From contig NZ_FNLD01000002.1 in assembly GCF_900104085.1 (NCBI RefSeq), positions 310,001 through 374,000 of the forward strand: a stretch of 64,000 bases of DNA, written 5' to 3'. The notes beneath the pieces are model-generated. The model ran no database searches, was not told the origin of the DNA, and worked only from the letters and a program-made list of their open reading frames with translations. Within the stretch, counting starts at the first letter, position 1, and every line of letters starts with the position of its first letter. Origin of the DNA: Pseudoxanthomonas sp. CF125. Lineage in GTDB: Bacteria; Pseudomonadota; Gammaproteobacteria; Xanthomonadales; Xanthomonadaceae. The translations under genes and the position numbers were made by a program. Below, one piece after another: positions 8,831 through 18,142 of this stretch.

Positions 8831-9217
8831 ATGAGCACGCTCGTTTCCCTGCCAGGCGCCGCGCCTGCGCCGAACTACCAGTCGTTGGACCGCCCGCTGA
8901 ATTTCACGCATGCGGCCGCGGCCAAGGTACGCGAATTGATCAGCGAGGAAGGCAACCAGTCGCTGGCCCTGCGCGTCTATATCCAGGGCGGCGGTTGTTC
9001 GGGTTTCCAGTACGGTTTCGAGTTCGACGAAAACCGCGCCGACGACGATGTGGCGGTGGATACCGACCAGGTGACCCTGCTGGTGGATCCGTTGAGCCTG
9101 CAATACCTGATGGGTTCGGAAGTGGACTACACCGAGAGCCTGCAGGGCGCGCAGTTCGTGATCCGCAATCCCAACGCCAAGACCACCTGCGGTTGCGGAA
9201 GCAGCTTCAGCATGTGA
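8831..9217 (+). CDS. erpA: Iron-sulfur cluster insertion protein ErpA
   Basis: This 128-residue A-type carrier delivers [2Fe-2S]/[4Fe-4S] clusters to apoproteins such as the isoprenoid enzyme IspG. The three conserved cysteines are present: one in [11 protein letters not shown] (about 54-64) and two in [10 protein letters not shown] at the C-terminus. The N-terminal [15 protein letters not shown] and the [15 protein letters not shown] segment are typical. The start is ATG at 8831, following GATGCC. It probably reads through to nudC, 34 bases downstream. Confidence 0.95.
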   Translation: MSTLVSLPGAAPAPNYQSLDRPLNFTHAAAAKVRELISEEGNQSLALRVYIQGGGCSGFQYGFEFDENRADDDVAVDTDQVTLLVDPLSLQYLMGSEVDYTESLQGAQFVIRNPNAKTTCGCGSSFSM

Positions 9218-9251
9218 GCGCGCGCCTGTCGCCGCGTATCATGCCTGCGCC

Positions 9252-10175
9252 GTGACCGACACCCGCCCCAAATTCCCCGCCGAACTTTCCGGATTCGCCT
9301 TTACCGGCGAACCGCTCAATCGCGCCGACGCCTTGCGCGACGATGCCGACGCATTGGCGCGGTTGTGGCCGCAAGCGCGCGTGATCGTACTGGACGCCGA
9401 CGGCAAAGCCTTCGCCGATGAAACCGGGCGGTTGCTGGTCGCGACCGGCGCCGCGCTCGGCGGCGGACCGGGGACCGCGGTATTGCTCGGACTGCATGGC
9501 GACACCGCCTGGTTTTCGCTGGAAGCCGAGGCGCTGCCGTTGACCGCTCCGCAACGCATCGACTTGCGCCGCGCCGCCGCCTCGTGGCCCGCCGCCGAGG
9601 CCAGCGCTTTCGCCTTCGCACGGGCCATGCAGCACTGGCGCAGCCGCGCGCGCTATTGCGGTATTTGCGGCGGCGCCATCGAGTTCCGCCGCGCCGGTTA
9701 CGTGGCCCATTGCAGCCAATGCGGCGCCGACCACTACCCACGGGTCGATCCCGCAGTGATAGTGGCGGTCAGCGATGGCGAGCGCCTGCTGCTCGGCCGC
9801 CAGGCCAATTGGCCCGCGCGTCGTTATTCGGTGATCGCCGGTTTCGTCGAGCCGGGCGAATCGCTGGAACAGACCGTGGTGCGCGAAGTGTTCGAGGAAA
9901 CCCGCGTGCGCGTGCGCAGCTGCCGCTATCTGGGCGCGCAGCCATGGCCGTTTCCCGGCGCCTTGATGCTGGGTTTCATCGCCGATGCCGAACCCGACGC
10001 GCCGCAGGTGGACGGCGAGCTGGAAGACGCGCGCTGGTTCAGCGTGGAAGAGATCGCCGCGGCGCGCCAACGCAAAGGCGAGGATGCATCGGGAATGCTG
10101 TTGTCGCCGCGCATCTCCATCGCGCGTTCGCTTATCGAGCATTGGTACGAAGGGGTCACCGCCAGCAAGCAGTAG
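9252..10175 (+). CDS. nudC: NAD(+) diphosphatase / NAD-cap decapping enzyme NudC
   Basis: This 307-residue Nudix enzyme hydrolyses NAD(H) and removes NAD caps from RNA. A four-cysteine zinc site (CGICGG, then CSQCGADHYPR, residues about 136-160) precedes the Nudix box (GFVEPGESLEQ...REVFEETRV, about 197-219). The NudC-specific downstream segment GAQPWPFPGALMLGF is intact. The start is GTG at 9252. The stop codon TAG is formed by the first bases of a REP-like palindrome (GTAGGTCGG) that begins at 10172, so the repeat fixes where the protein ends. Confidence 0.94.
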   Translation: MTDTRPKFPAELSGFAFTGEPLNRADALRDDADALARLWPQARVIVLDADGKAFADETGRLLVATGAALGGGPGTAVLLGLHGDTAWFSLEAEALPLTAPQRIDLRRAAASWPAAEASAFAFARAMQHWRSRARYCGICGGAIEFRRAGYVAHCSQCGADHYPRVDPAVIVAVSDGERLLLGRQANWPARRYSVIAGFVEPGESLEQTVVREVFEETRVRVRSCRYLGAQPWPFPGALMLGFIADAEPDAPQVDGELEDARWFSVEEIAAARQRKGEDASGMLLSPRISIARSLIEHWYEGVTASKQ

Positions 10176-10246
10176 GTCGGGGCTACGCCCCCGACACGCG
10201 CTGATCCATTAGGTGTACGTGCGTCGGGGACGTAGCCCCGACCTAC
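10172..10246. repeat. REP-like inverted repeat, GTAGGTCGGGGC family
   Basis: Left arm 10172-10199 and right arm 10221-10246 are near-perfect inverted copies (GTAGGTCGGGGCTACGCCC and its complement). Related copies lie at 24352-24377 and 32467-32539. The left end overlaps the nudC stop codon. Confidence 0.9.
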
Positions 10247-10314
10247 GGGCCCCTCGCGACCACGACCCGCCATTCACGGTGGGCCAAGCTAGAATCGCCC
10301 ACGGAGGGACACCC

Positions 10315-11214
10315 ATGTCGATCACTTTGGTTGCAGTCGTCATTGCATTGGTGCTGGGGCACGTAGCGCCAGCGCTGGTGACGGCCGCGCGTCACTACCA
10401 TTGGTATGGCCACTGGCTGCGATGGCTGGATGCGAATGCGGGCGAAGGCGGCTTCTGGGGCGGACGCTACGGCATAACAATGGCGCTGCTGCCGCCATTG
10501 CTGATCGTCGCCCTGCTGCAATGGATGCTGCGCGCGCCCCCGCTGCTGCTGGGCTTCCTGGGGTTGCTGTTCGGCATCGTCGCGTTGGTCTACGCCTGGG
10601 GTCCGCGCGATCTGGATGTCGATGTGGAAGCGATCATCGATGCGCACGATCCGCCTGCGCGGCGCGCTGCCATGGCGCGGCTGTGGCCGGATGGCGCGGC
10701 CACCGCGGCCGACGGCCCGGCGCTGGTGGAAGCGGTGTTCCGCAACGCCCTGCATCGCTGGTTCGGCGTGCTGTTCTGGTTTCTGCTGCTGGGGCCGGTG
10801 GGCGCCTTGCTGTACCGGCTGACCGCGTTTTCGGTCGAAGGGGAATTCGCGCAAACTCTGCCTGCCGAAACACGGCAAGGCGCACGGGCCCTGTACGCCG
10901 TGCTGGACTGGCCGGTGGCCCAGCTGATGACGCTTTCGATGGCGCTGGTCGGCAATTTCGATGCCGTGTTCAATGCGTGGCGCGAAGCGCGCGGCAACCA
11001 GTTGCAACTGGACAGCGGTTTCCTGGGCGCGGCCGCACGCGCCAGCGTCAAGAGCGAGTTGGCGGAAGAGGCCGAGGAATACGCCGAGGAAGGCATGGTC
11101 CAGGCCATGCGCGAGCTGCCCGAATTGCGCGACGCCATGAGTCTGGTCTGGCGCATCCTGTTGCTGTGGATGGCGGTGCTGGCGTTGTTCGTGGTCGCAG
11201 GTTGGGTGAGCTGA
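10315..11214 (+). CDS. ampE: AmpE-like inner membrane protein
   Basis: This 299-residue polytopic membrane protein is related to AmpE, the signalling modulator linked to AmpD and beta-lactamase induction and a distant relative of CobD. About four hydrophobic helices are visible. Family-like blocks are NALHRWFGVLFWFLLLGPVG, LYRLTAFS, ARALYAVLDWPVAQLM..ALVGNFDAVFNAW, and a C-terminal LLLWMAVLALFVVAGWVS helix. The start is ATG at 10315 behind CGGAGGGAC; an in-frame upstream extension would run through the REP repeat and is rejected. No ampD or ampC is in the window. Confidence 0.8.
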   Translation: MSITLVAVVIALVLGHVAPALVTAARHYHWYGHWLRWLDANAGEGGFWGGRYGITMALLPPLLIVALLQWMLRAPPLLLGFLGLLFGIVALVYAWGPRDLDVDVEAIIDAHDPPARRAAMARLWPDGAATAADGPALVEAVFRNALHRWFGVLFWFLLLGPVGALLYRLTAFSVEGEFAQTLPAETRQGARALYAVLDWPVAQLMTLSMALVGNFDAVFNAWREARGNQLQLDSGFLGAAARASVKSELAEEAEEYAEEGMVQAMRELPELRDAMSLVWRILLLWMAVLALFVVAGWVS

Positions 11215-11227
11215 CCCGGACGCCCTT

Positions 11228-11298
11228 GTAGGAGCGGGCCCTGCCCGCGACGCTTTTTCCATTGAGCGAAGAGCGTCGCGGGCAGGGCCCGCTCCTAC
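11228..11298. repeat. REP-like inverted repeat, GTAGGAGCGGGCCC family
   Basis: Arms 11228-11253 and 11273-11298 are perfect inverted copies (GTAGGAGCGGGCCCTGCCCG). The element lies between the convergent ampE and DUF2752 genes. A related element is at 19127-19235. Confidence 0.9.
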
Positions 11299-11305
11299 AG
11301 AATCT

Positions 11306-11725
11306 TCAGCTGCCCGGCGCCAGCAACGTAAATGGAAACCACGGCAGGTTCCGCGCGATCCAGTAGAAGGGCAGCAACACCAGCCAGAATTTCGGCTCGG
11401 CCACCACGGCGATCAAAGGCCGCAGGAAAGCGGGTTGCCAGCCCAGTTTCCATGCCGCCAGCAGCGGCGAGATCGACAGCATCGACATGGCCAGCGGATT
11501 CATCGAGAACGCGCGCGGCACATCGCCATGGGTCAGTGCGTGAAGCGCGCGGGTCATGCCGCAACCGATGCAGTACCAGCCGGTGAAGGCATGGAACATG
11601 CATTCCGGGAAAGGGCTGCCGGCCGCGTTGGGGTCGAAATTACGCAGCAGCCAGAAACCGACAACGGCCGCCAGGGCGGCCGCTGTCAGTCCAGCTATCT
11701 GCAAAGGCTTCAGTGCCACGATCAC
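11306..11725 (-). CDS. DUF2752 membrane protein
   Basis: This 139-residue protein has a hydrophobic N-terminal helix, then the DUF2752 signature FHAFTGWYCIGCGMTRALHAL near residue 45, in which two cysteines flank IG. Two further hydrophobic helices follow. The family is of unknown function and is widespread in bacterial membranes. The start is GTG at 11725 (VIVALKPLQ), which overlaps the TGA of the upstream CD225-like gene as GTGA, so translation is coupled. An upstream extension of the frame runs through that gene and is rejected. Confidence 0.72.
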   Translation of the reverse strand: MIVALKPLQIAGLTAAALAAVVGFWLLRNFDPNAAGSPFPECMFHAFTGWYCIGCGMTRALHALTHGDVPRAFSMNPLAMSMLSISPLLAAWKLGWQPAFLRPLIAVVAEPKFWLVLLPFYWIARNLPWFPFTLLAPGS

Positions 11726-12060
11726 TGCGCGGACTGCACCTGTTCCATGATCTGCTGGTACTGGGCGAAGCCGTCGCCCATGGTCAGGCTGTAGGTCGTC
11801 CAGGCCACGCCGATGATGGCCAGCGCGGTGGCGACCCAGCACCAGGTCTTGGCGGTAGCCGAGGCGCGCTGCGCGCCGGCGATATCGCCCTGCGCCAGCA
11901 GCTTATTGACCTTGCTGGAGAACACGATCGCCACAATGCCGACCAGACCGAGCGGGCAGCACAGGCAGGTAGCCAACACGGTGGAAATAATGGCCCAGGC
12001 AAGGTGATTGGGAACGCTACCGGGGGCGGCGGCGGAAGCGGGCGGCGGTACGTAGCTCAT
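11722..12060 (-). CDS. CD225/dispanin-like small membrane protein, copy 1
   Basis: This 112-residue protein has a Pro-rich N-terminus (MSYVPPPASAAAPG), then the CD225-type core NHLAWAIISTVLATCLCCPLGLVGIVAIVFSSKV. In that core a re-entrant or first helix has CC-PLG and is followed by a polar loop with GDIAGAQRAS. A second transmembrane helix ends the core. The family includes eukaryotic IFITM proteins; bacterial members are mostly unstudied. It shares MSYVPPP, the ..NHL-WAI-ST core and GDIAGA..AS..AK with the next copy upstream, so the two arose by duplication. It overlaps the DUF2752 gene by 4 bases. Confidence 0.8.
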   Translation of the reverse strand: MSYVPPPASAAAPGSVPNHLAWAIISTVLATCLCCPLGLVGIVAIVFSSKVNKLLAQGDIAGAQRASATAKTWCWVATALAIIGVAWTTYSLTMGDGFAQYQQIMEQVQSAQ

Positions 12061-12113
12061 CTGGATTCTCCGTTCTGGATGGTTGCTGAGACAGGTGGAT
12101 GACGGGGGACAGT

Positions 12114-12410
12114 CTAATTCAGTCCGCCCAGTCCGCCCACCACTCCCAAGGCGACCACGAAAATCAGATACAGAAGGATCGGGATCACTGCCAGTCCGGC
12201 CGAAAGCATCGCCCAGAACTTGGCCTTGTCCGAGGCTTCGCGCGCGCCGGCGATATCGCCCGCTCCCCGCTTGCCGTCCACTTGCGAGGCATAGACGATC
12301 GACACGATGCCCAAGGGCAGGCAGCAGAACAAGGTGCTCAGGATCGCCCAGACCAGATGGTTGGGAATGTATTCCTGATAGCCGCCCGGAGGCGGAGGCA
12401 CGTAACTCAT
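12114..12410 (-). CDS. CD225/dispanin-like small membrane protein, copy 2
   Basis: This 98-residue paralogue of the 11722-12060 product starts with MSYVPPPPGGYQEY. It has the core NHLVWAILSTLFCCLPLGIVSIVYASQV, the loop GDIAGAREASDKAK and a final hydrophobic helix rich in Leu/Val/Gly. It is first of the three-gene minus-strand set CD225-CD225-DUF2752, 53 bases before copy 1. A role in membrane organisation can be guessed from the fold, but no direct function is known. Confidence 0.8.
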   Translation of the reverse strand: MSYVPPPPGGYQEYIPNHLVWAILSTLFCCLPLGIVSIVYASQVDGKRGAGDIAGAREASDKAKFWAMLSAGLAVIPILLYLIFVVALGVVGGLGGLN

Positions 12411-12515
12411 ACAAGACTCCGGTGACGCCGGGACTGCGGATAGCCCGGACTTCGATTGATTCGTGTTTCCCCGCTATTAGCGTAACCGAATGGTGCTCAT
12501 CAGAGCACGCTGCCG

Positions 12516-14429
12516 CTACGCGTCGCCGCCACGCAGTTCGCGTACCCGGGCTTCCAGTTGTTCCGCGGTGGCGCCCTTGCCGTCGATGGTTTCGCCCGCA
12601 ACCACCTCGACGTGCGCGCGGAAGCGGCGCGGCACGCGCATGCGGGCCATGCGCCCGTCGCGGTGGCTCCACATGCTGGTCCACATGCCTTTGAGCGCCA
12701 TCGGAACCACCGGCACCGGGCGTCCGCTTTCGGCGGCGCGTTCCAATGCCTTTTCCATGCCCGATTTGAACGGGGCGATCTCGCCGTCGCGGGTCAGCGC
12801 GCCTTCCGGGAAGATGCCCACCAGCTGGCCGTCGGCCAGCGCCGCATCGATTTCGTCGAAGGCGCGCTGCATCAACTCCGGGTTCTCGCGTGCGCCGGCG
12901 ATGGGAATGGCCTTGGCGGTGCGGAAAATCCAGCTCATCACCGGAATGTTGAAGATCTTGTAGTACATGACGAAGCGCACCGGCCGCGGCACGCTGGCCG
13001 ACAGGATCAGCGCGTCCATGTAGCTGACGTGGTTGCAGACCAGCAATGCGGCTCCTTCGTCGGGCACGTTCTTCTCGATGCCGTGCAGCCGCAGCTTGTA
13101 CAGCCCGCGCACCAGCACCCAGCTGAGGAAACGCATCAGGAATTCGGGGACGATGGTGAAGATGTAGATGGCCACCACGGCATTGGCGATGGCCAGGGCC
13201 AGGAACAATTGCGGGATGGTCCAGCCCAATACCCGTTGCAGGAAAATGCCGATCCCCGCCGCGGCCACGATGAACAGCGCGTTCTGGATATTCATGCCGG
13301 CGATCACGCGCGACATTTCCTCGCGCGGAGTACGGCTCTGTATGAGCGCGAACAGCGGCACGACGAAGAAACCGGCGAACAATCCAATGCCGACCAGGTC
13401 GATGACGATGCGCGTGCTTCCCGGCGCCGACAGGAAGCTGTCGAAGGTCAGGCCGCGCAGTGGCGGCAGGCCACTGCGAGCGAAATAGAGGTCCAGCAGG
13501 AAGGCGCTCATGCCCAGCGCGCCCATCGGCACCAAGCCGATTTCCACTGTGCGTGCCGAGAGTTTTTCGCACAGCAGCGAGCCGACGCCGGTGCCGATGG
13601 AGAACAGTGCCAGCCCGAAGATGTAGATGGTGGTGTCCTGCGGCAAGGCGCCCAGGTGCAGCTCTGCGTAAGCCGGCAACTGTGAAGTCAGCATGGTGCC
13701 GAAGAACCAGAACCACGATACGCCCAGCACGGCATTGCGTACGGCCGGTTGCTTGCGGGTCAGCCGCCAGATTGCGATGGATTCGGGAATCGGATTCCAG
13801 TTGATCTTCAGATCGGGCGCGCCGGCATCCACTTTTGGAATCAACCGAGACAACAAGTTGCCGGCGATCGCCAACAAAATGATCGCAATGGCGGCTACCA
13901 CCGGACCCTGCGTGCCGGCCAGCACGAAGATCATCCCGCCAGAAATCATGCCCACGAGGATGGCGATCGAGGTGCCCATCTCGACCAAGCCATTGCCACC
14001 GGTCAGTTCCTCCGGCTTCAGCACCGAGGGCAGGATTGAATACTTCACCGGTCCAAACAGCGTGGATTGCACGCCGGTGCAGAACAGCGCCACCAGCAGC
14101 ACGGTCATGTTCTGGGTCAGAAAGCCCACCGCCGCCAGCGACATGATGGCGATCTCCATGGCGGTAGTGATGCGGATCAGGCGCGACTTCTCCAGCTTCT
14201 CGGCGAACTGTCCAGCGATGGACGAGAAAAGGAAGTACGGCAGGATGAAAATGGCCGGGGCCAGCATCGCATACAGCGACTTGTCGTCCGCACTGACCGT
14301 CATATAGCCCAACAGGCCGATGATGGCCTGCCGGTAGACGTTGTCGTTAAAGGCGCCCAGCGCCTGGACGGCGAAGTAGGGCAGGAAGCGCCGCTGTTTC
14401 AGTAGGGCGAACTGGCTGTGGCTCGACAT
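12516..14429 (-). CDS. LplT-PlsC fusion: MFS lysophospholipid flippase with acyltransferase
   Basis: This 637-residue protein joins two activities. Residues 1 to about 420 are an MFS transporter with 12 helices that resembles LplT (FNDNVYRQAIIGLLGYM, STLFGPVKYSILP, GGNGLVEMGT), which moves lysophospholipids into the inner leaflet. Residues about 430-637 are a PlsC-type acyltransferase with the HX4D motif (CNHVSYMDALIL) and FPEGALTRDGEI. The fusion should re-acylate the lysolipid it imports. E. coli keeps LplT and the acyltransferase/acyl-ACP synthetase Aas separate. No acyl-ACP synthetase domain is present here, so the acyl donor must come from elsewhere. The start is ATG at 14429. Confidence 0.85.
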   Translation of the reverse strand: MSSHSQFALLKQRRFLPYFAVQALGAFNDNVYRQAIIGLLGYMTVSADDKSLYAMLAPAIFILPYFLFSSIAGQFAEKLEKSRLIRITTAMEIAIMSLAAVGFLTQNMTVLLVALFCTGVQSTLFGPVKYSILPSVLKPEELTGGNGLVEMGTSIAILVGMISGGMIFVLAGTQGPVVAAIAIILLAIAGNLLSRLIPKVDAGAPDLKINWNPIPESIAIWRLTRKQPAVRNAVLGVSWFWFFGTMLTSQLPAYAELHLGALPQDTTIYIFGLALFSIGTGVGSLLCEKLSARTVEIGLVPMGALGMSAFLLDLYFARSGLPPLRGLTFDSFLSAPGSTRIVIDLVGIGLFAGFFVVPLFALIQSRTPREEMSRVIAGMNIQNALFIVAAAGIGIFLQRVLGWTIPQLFLALAIANAVVAIYIFTIVPEFLMRFLSWVLVRGLYKLRLHGIEKNVPDEGAALLVCNHVSYMDALILSASVPRPVRFVMYYKIFNIPVMSWIFRTAKAIPIAGARENPELMQRAFDEIDAALADGQLVGIFPEGALTRDGEIAPFKSGMEKALERAAESGRPVPVVPMALKGMWTSMWSHRDGRMARMRVPRRFRAHVEVVAGETIDGKGATAEQLEARVRELRGGDA

Positions 14430-14567
14430 GCAGGCTCCTTGGATGCGCGGAGACTAGCATTTGCCGTTTGCTTCTCCCACCCGGGGAGCGTGGCGTGGCG
14501 AAAGTAGAACGATCCGCTACCTGTGGGTCAGTGCGCGCTTACATGGGCGCCAAAACCGGCGTCCCTC

Positions 14568-15851
14568 TCAGGATTCGCGCGCGATCGCCCGCCAGCCGAT
14601 GTCGTGGCGGTGGAATTCCCCGTTCCACGAAATCCCGGACACTTCCGCATACGCCTTGCGCTGCGCATCGGCCACGCTGTCGCCCAGCGCGCATACGCAC
14701 AGCACGCGGCCGCCGGTGGTCACCACGTGGTCGCCCTCGATGCGGGTACCGGCGTGGAAGACCTTGGTATCGGCCACGTCGGGCACGTCCCAGCTGTTGA
14801 TGACATCGCCCAGGCGCGGCGTATCGGGATAGTTCTGCGCCGCCATCACCACGCCCAGCGATGGACGCGGGTCCCAGCGCACTTCGGTTTCGTGCAAACG
14901 CTGGTCGATGGCCGCTTCCACCAGCTCCAGCAGGTCGGATTGCAGGCGCATCATCACCGGTTGCGTCTCCGGATCGCCGAAGCGCACGTTGAATTCGATC
15001 ACTTTGGGCGCGCCGGCCGCGTCGATCATCAGTCCTGCGTACAGGAAGCCGGTGAAGGGAATGCCGTCGGCGATCATGCCCTGCACGGTGGGATTCACCA
15101 CTTCGCGCATCACCCGCGCGTGCACTTCCGGCGTGACCACCGGCGCGGGCGAATACGCGCCCATGCCGCCGGTGTTGGGGCCGGTGTCGCCGTCGCCCAC
15201 CCGCTTGTGGTCCTGCGAGGTGGCCATTGGCAAGGCAGTGACGCCGTCGACCATGCTGATGAAACTGGCTTCCTCGCCGTCCAGGAATTCCTCGATCACC
15301 ACGCGCGCGCCCGCATCGCCGAAGGCGTTGCCCGAGAGCATGTCGGTGACGGCGGCCTCGGCTTCGGCAAGCGTCATCGCCACGATCACGCCCTTGCCTG
15401 CGGCCAGGCCATCGGCCTTGACCACGATGGGCGCGCCTTTGTCGCGGACATAAGCCAGCGCGGGCACGATCTCGGTGAACACCGAATAGAACGCAGTGGG
15501 AATGCCATGCCGGGCCAGGAAATCCTTGGCGTAGGCCTTGCTGCCTTCCAGCTGCGCGGCCGCCGCGGTGGGCCCGAAGATGCGCAGGCCGGCCTCACGG
15601 AAGCGGTCCACCACGCCGGCCACCAGCGGAATCTCCGGGCCGACCACGGTGACATCCACTTTCGCGTTGCGCGCCAGCGACAGCAGGCCGTCGATGTTGT
15701 TCACCGCCACATTCGCATTGCGGCATTTGGTTTCGGTCGCGGTGCCGGCGTTGCCGGGTGCGACGATGACTTCGACGACTCGTTCGGATTGAGCGAGTTT
15801 CCATGCCAGGGCGTGTTCGCGGCCGCCTGAGCCTATGATCAGAACTTTCAT
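14568..15851 (-). CDS. purD: Phosphoribosylamine--glycine ligase
   Basis: This 427-residue ATP-grasp enzyme makes glycinamide ribonucleotide, step 2 of purine synthesis. The N-terminus MKVLIIGSGGREHALAWKL is diagnostic, as are the ATP-grasp segments (IVVKADGLAAGKGVIVA, EEFLDGEEASF) and the metal site region EFNVRFGDPETQ. The start is ATG at 15851. It lies downstream of purH on the same strand, with a palindromic repeat element between them; the pair is a usual purine module. Confidence 0.97.
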   Translation of the reverse strand: MKVLIIGSGGREHALAWKLAQSERVVEVIVAPGNAGTATETKCRNANVAVNNIDGLLSLARNAKVDVTVVGPEIPLVAGVVDRFREAGLRIFGPTAAAAQLEGSKAYAKDFLARHGIPTAFYSVFTEIVPALAYVRDKGAPIVVKADGLAAGKGVIVAMTLAEAEAAVTDMLSGNAFGDAGARVVIEEFLDGEEASFISMVDGVTALPMATSQDHKRVGDGDTGPNTGGMGAYSPAPVVTPEVHARVMREVVNPTVQGMIADGIPFTGFLYAGLMIDAAGAPKVIEFNVRFGDPETQPVMMRLQSDLLELVEAAIDQRLHETEVRWDPRPSLGVVMAAQNYPDTPRLGDVINSWDVPDVADTKVFHAGTRIEGDHVVTTGGRVLCVCALGDSVADAQRKAYAEVSGISWNGEFHRHDIGWRAIARES

Positions 15852-15900
15852 AACCAGTCTCGCTTTTTTTCCCGCAAGAGCAGGAGTCTAGTGACTTAGA

Positions 15901-16047
15901 GCCCCTCTCCCACCGGGAGAGGGGTTGGGGTGAGGGTACGGCGGAGTCCGTGATCTTCAGCGATCATGACTTCGTCGCACCCTCATCCGGCGCTTCGCGC
16001 CACCCCGTATCGAGTACTGGGCAGGCTCTTCTCCCGCAGGAGAAGGG
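15901..16047 (+). repeat. About 150-bp composite repeat with end hairpins, copy A
   Basis: The element starts with the hairpin CCCCTCTCCCACCGGGAGAG, continues TTGGGGTGAGGGTACGGCG and a CATCCGGCGC stretch, and ends with the hairpin CTTCTCCCGCAGGAGAAG. A second copy of about 80% identity lies in reverse at 44568-44719. It fills the purH-purD gap and could act as a processing or attenuation site. Confidence 0.85.
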
Positions 16048-16055
16048 AGCAGCAA

Positions 16056-17657
16056 TCAGTGCCTGAAGTGCCGCACACCCGTAAACACCATCGCCAACCC
16101 ATGTTCGTCCGCCGCCGCGATGACTTCATTGTCGCGCATCGACCCGCCCGGCTGGATCACCGCCTTGATGCCCGCTTCGGCCGCCGCATCGATGCCATCG
16201 CGGAACGGGAAGAAGGCGTCCGAGGCCATTACCGATCCCGGCACCACCAGGTGCGCATCGGCCGCCTTGATTCCGGCGATGCGCGCCGAATAGACCCGGC
16301 TCATCTGGCCGGCGCCCACGCCGATGGTGCGATTGTCCTTCGCATAGACGATGGCGTTGGACTTGACGAACTTGGCCACCTTCCAGGCGAACAGAAGATC
16401 GGCAAACTGCGCCTCGCTCGGCGCCAGCTTCGTCACCACCTGCAGTTCGTCGCGCGTCACCACGCGATCGTCGGCAGTCTGCATCAGCATCCCCGAGCCC
16501 ACGCGCTTGGTGTCGATGAAACCTTTCGAGGCCGGCGCGAGCGGGATGCGCAACACGCGCACGTTGGCCTTTTTCTTCGCGTATTCCAGCGCGCCTTCGT
16601 CGTAATCCGGCGCGATCAGCACCTCGACGAACTGGCGGTCCAGGATTGCTTTCGCGGTCGCCGCATCCAGCGCGCGGTTGAAGGCGATGATGCCGCCGAA
16701 GGCGCTGGTCGGGTCGGTGGCGTAGGCCAGCTCGTAGGCATCGCCGCAGGCCACGCCCACCGCCACGCCGCACGGATTGGCATGCTTGACGATCACGCAG
16801 GCCGGCGAGTCGAACTGGCGCACGCATTCCCAGGCCGCGTCGCTGTCGGCGATGTTGTTGTAGCTCAGCTCCTTCCCCTGCAGCTGAGTGAAGGTGGCCA
16901 GCGAACCGGGGGCGGGGTACAGGTCGCGGTAGAACGCGGCCTGCTGGTGCGGGTTCTCGCCGTAGCGAAGATCCATGACTTTGACGAAGCTGCCGTTGGA
17001 CTGCGCCGAGAACGCCGCGCGCGCCGGCACGTCGCGCGACGGATCGTCCACGGCGGAGAGATAGTTGCTGATCGCCGCGTCGTACTGCGCCACGCGATTG
17101 AAGGCGGCGACCGAAAGTGCGAAACGCGTCGCGGCCGACAGTGCGCCGTCGTTGCCCTCCAGCTCCTCCACGATGCCGGCATATTGCGCCGGATCGGTGG
17201 CCACTGCGACGCGCGCGAAATTCTTGGCGGCCGAACGCAACATCGCCGGTCCGCCGATGTCGATGTTCTCCACTGCGTTCTCGAGAGTGCAGGCAGGATC
17301 GGCGGTGACGGTCTCGAACGGATACAGATTCAGCACCAGCAGGTCGATCGGGGCGATGCCGTGTTCGGCCATCACCGCATCGTCGGCGCCTGCGCGCCCC
17401 AGCAGGCCGCCGTGGACCATGGGATGCAGGGTCTTGACCCGGCCATCCATCATTTCGGGGAAGCCGGTGACTTCGGAGACATCGCGTACGGCCAGCCCCG
17501 CGTCGCGCAGCGCCTTGGCGGTGCCGCCGGTGGACAGGAGCTCTACATTGCGGGCGGCCAGCGCAGTGGCCAGTGCGACCAGGCCGGTCTTATCGGAAAC
17601 GGACAGCAGCGCCCGGCTTATTTTCACGGAGGCGCCAGGCTTGGAATGGGAAGTCAT
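16056..17657 (-). CDS. purH: Bifunctional AICAR formyltransferase / IMP cyclohydrolase
   Basis: This 533-residue enzyme catalyses the last two steps of IMP synthesis. The N-terminal cyclohydrolase (MGS-like) domain shows [16 protein letters not shown] and [15 protein letters not shown]. The C-terminal AICAR transformylase domain has the catalytic region [14 protein letters not shown] (Lys-His) and ends with the [22 protein letters not shown] block. Length and order match the family. The start is ATG at 17657. It follows fis on the same strand, as in other gammaproteobacteria. Confidence 0.97.
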   Translation of the reverse strand: MTSHSKPGASVKISRALLSVSDKTGLVALATALAARNVELLSTGGTAKALRDAGLAVRDVSEVTGFPEMMDGRVKTLHPMVHGGLLGRAGADDAVMAEHGIAPIDLLVLNLYPFETVTADPACTLENAVENIDIGGPAMLRSAAKNFARVAVATDPAQYAGIVEELEGNDGALSAATRFALSVAAFNRVAQYDAAISNYLSAVDDPSRDVPARAAFSAQSNGSFVKVMDLRYGENPHQQAAFYRDLYPAPGSLATFTQLQGKELSYNNIADSDAAWECVRQFDSPACVIVKHANPCGVAVGVACGDAYELAYATDPTSAFGGIIAFNRALDAATAKAILDRQFVEVLIAPDYDEGALEYAKKKANVRVLRIPLAPASKGFIDTKRVGSGMLMQTADDRVVTRDELQVVTKLAPSEAQFADLLFAWKVAKFVKSNAIVYAKDNRTIGVGAGQMSRVYSARIAGIKAADAHLVVPGSVMASDAFFPFRDGIDAAAEAGIKAVIQPGGSMRDNEVIAAADEHGLAMVFTGVRHFRH

Positions 17658-17745
17658 GGGGAGGGCGGTGCGGGAAGGTGGCGCGAATTATAACTTCCGC
17701 AGCGCAGCACCACCGTGCGCGGACGGCCCGGTACGCCATGCGAAC

Positions 17746-18090
<345 letters not shown>

Positions 18091-18142
18091 CTAGCGCGTG
18101 ATCTGCGCGGGTGCATCCCTTTGTTGACGATTTTGCTTGCCG

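Noticed and set aside
12060..13716. Upstream coding continuation of the CD225-like gene
   Set aside because: The long open frame runs antisense-free but out of frame through the LplT-PlsC gene; MSYVPPP at 12060 is the clear start.
15966..17693. 575-codon open frame on the plus strand
   Set aside because: It is antisense to purH and has shadow-type composition.
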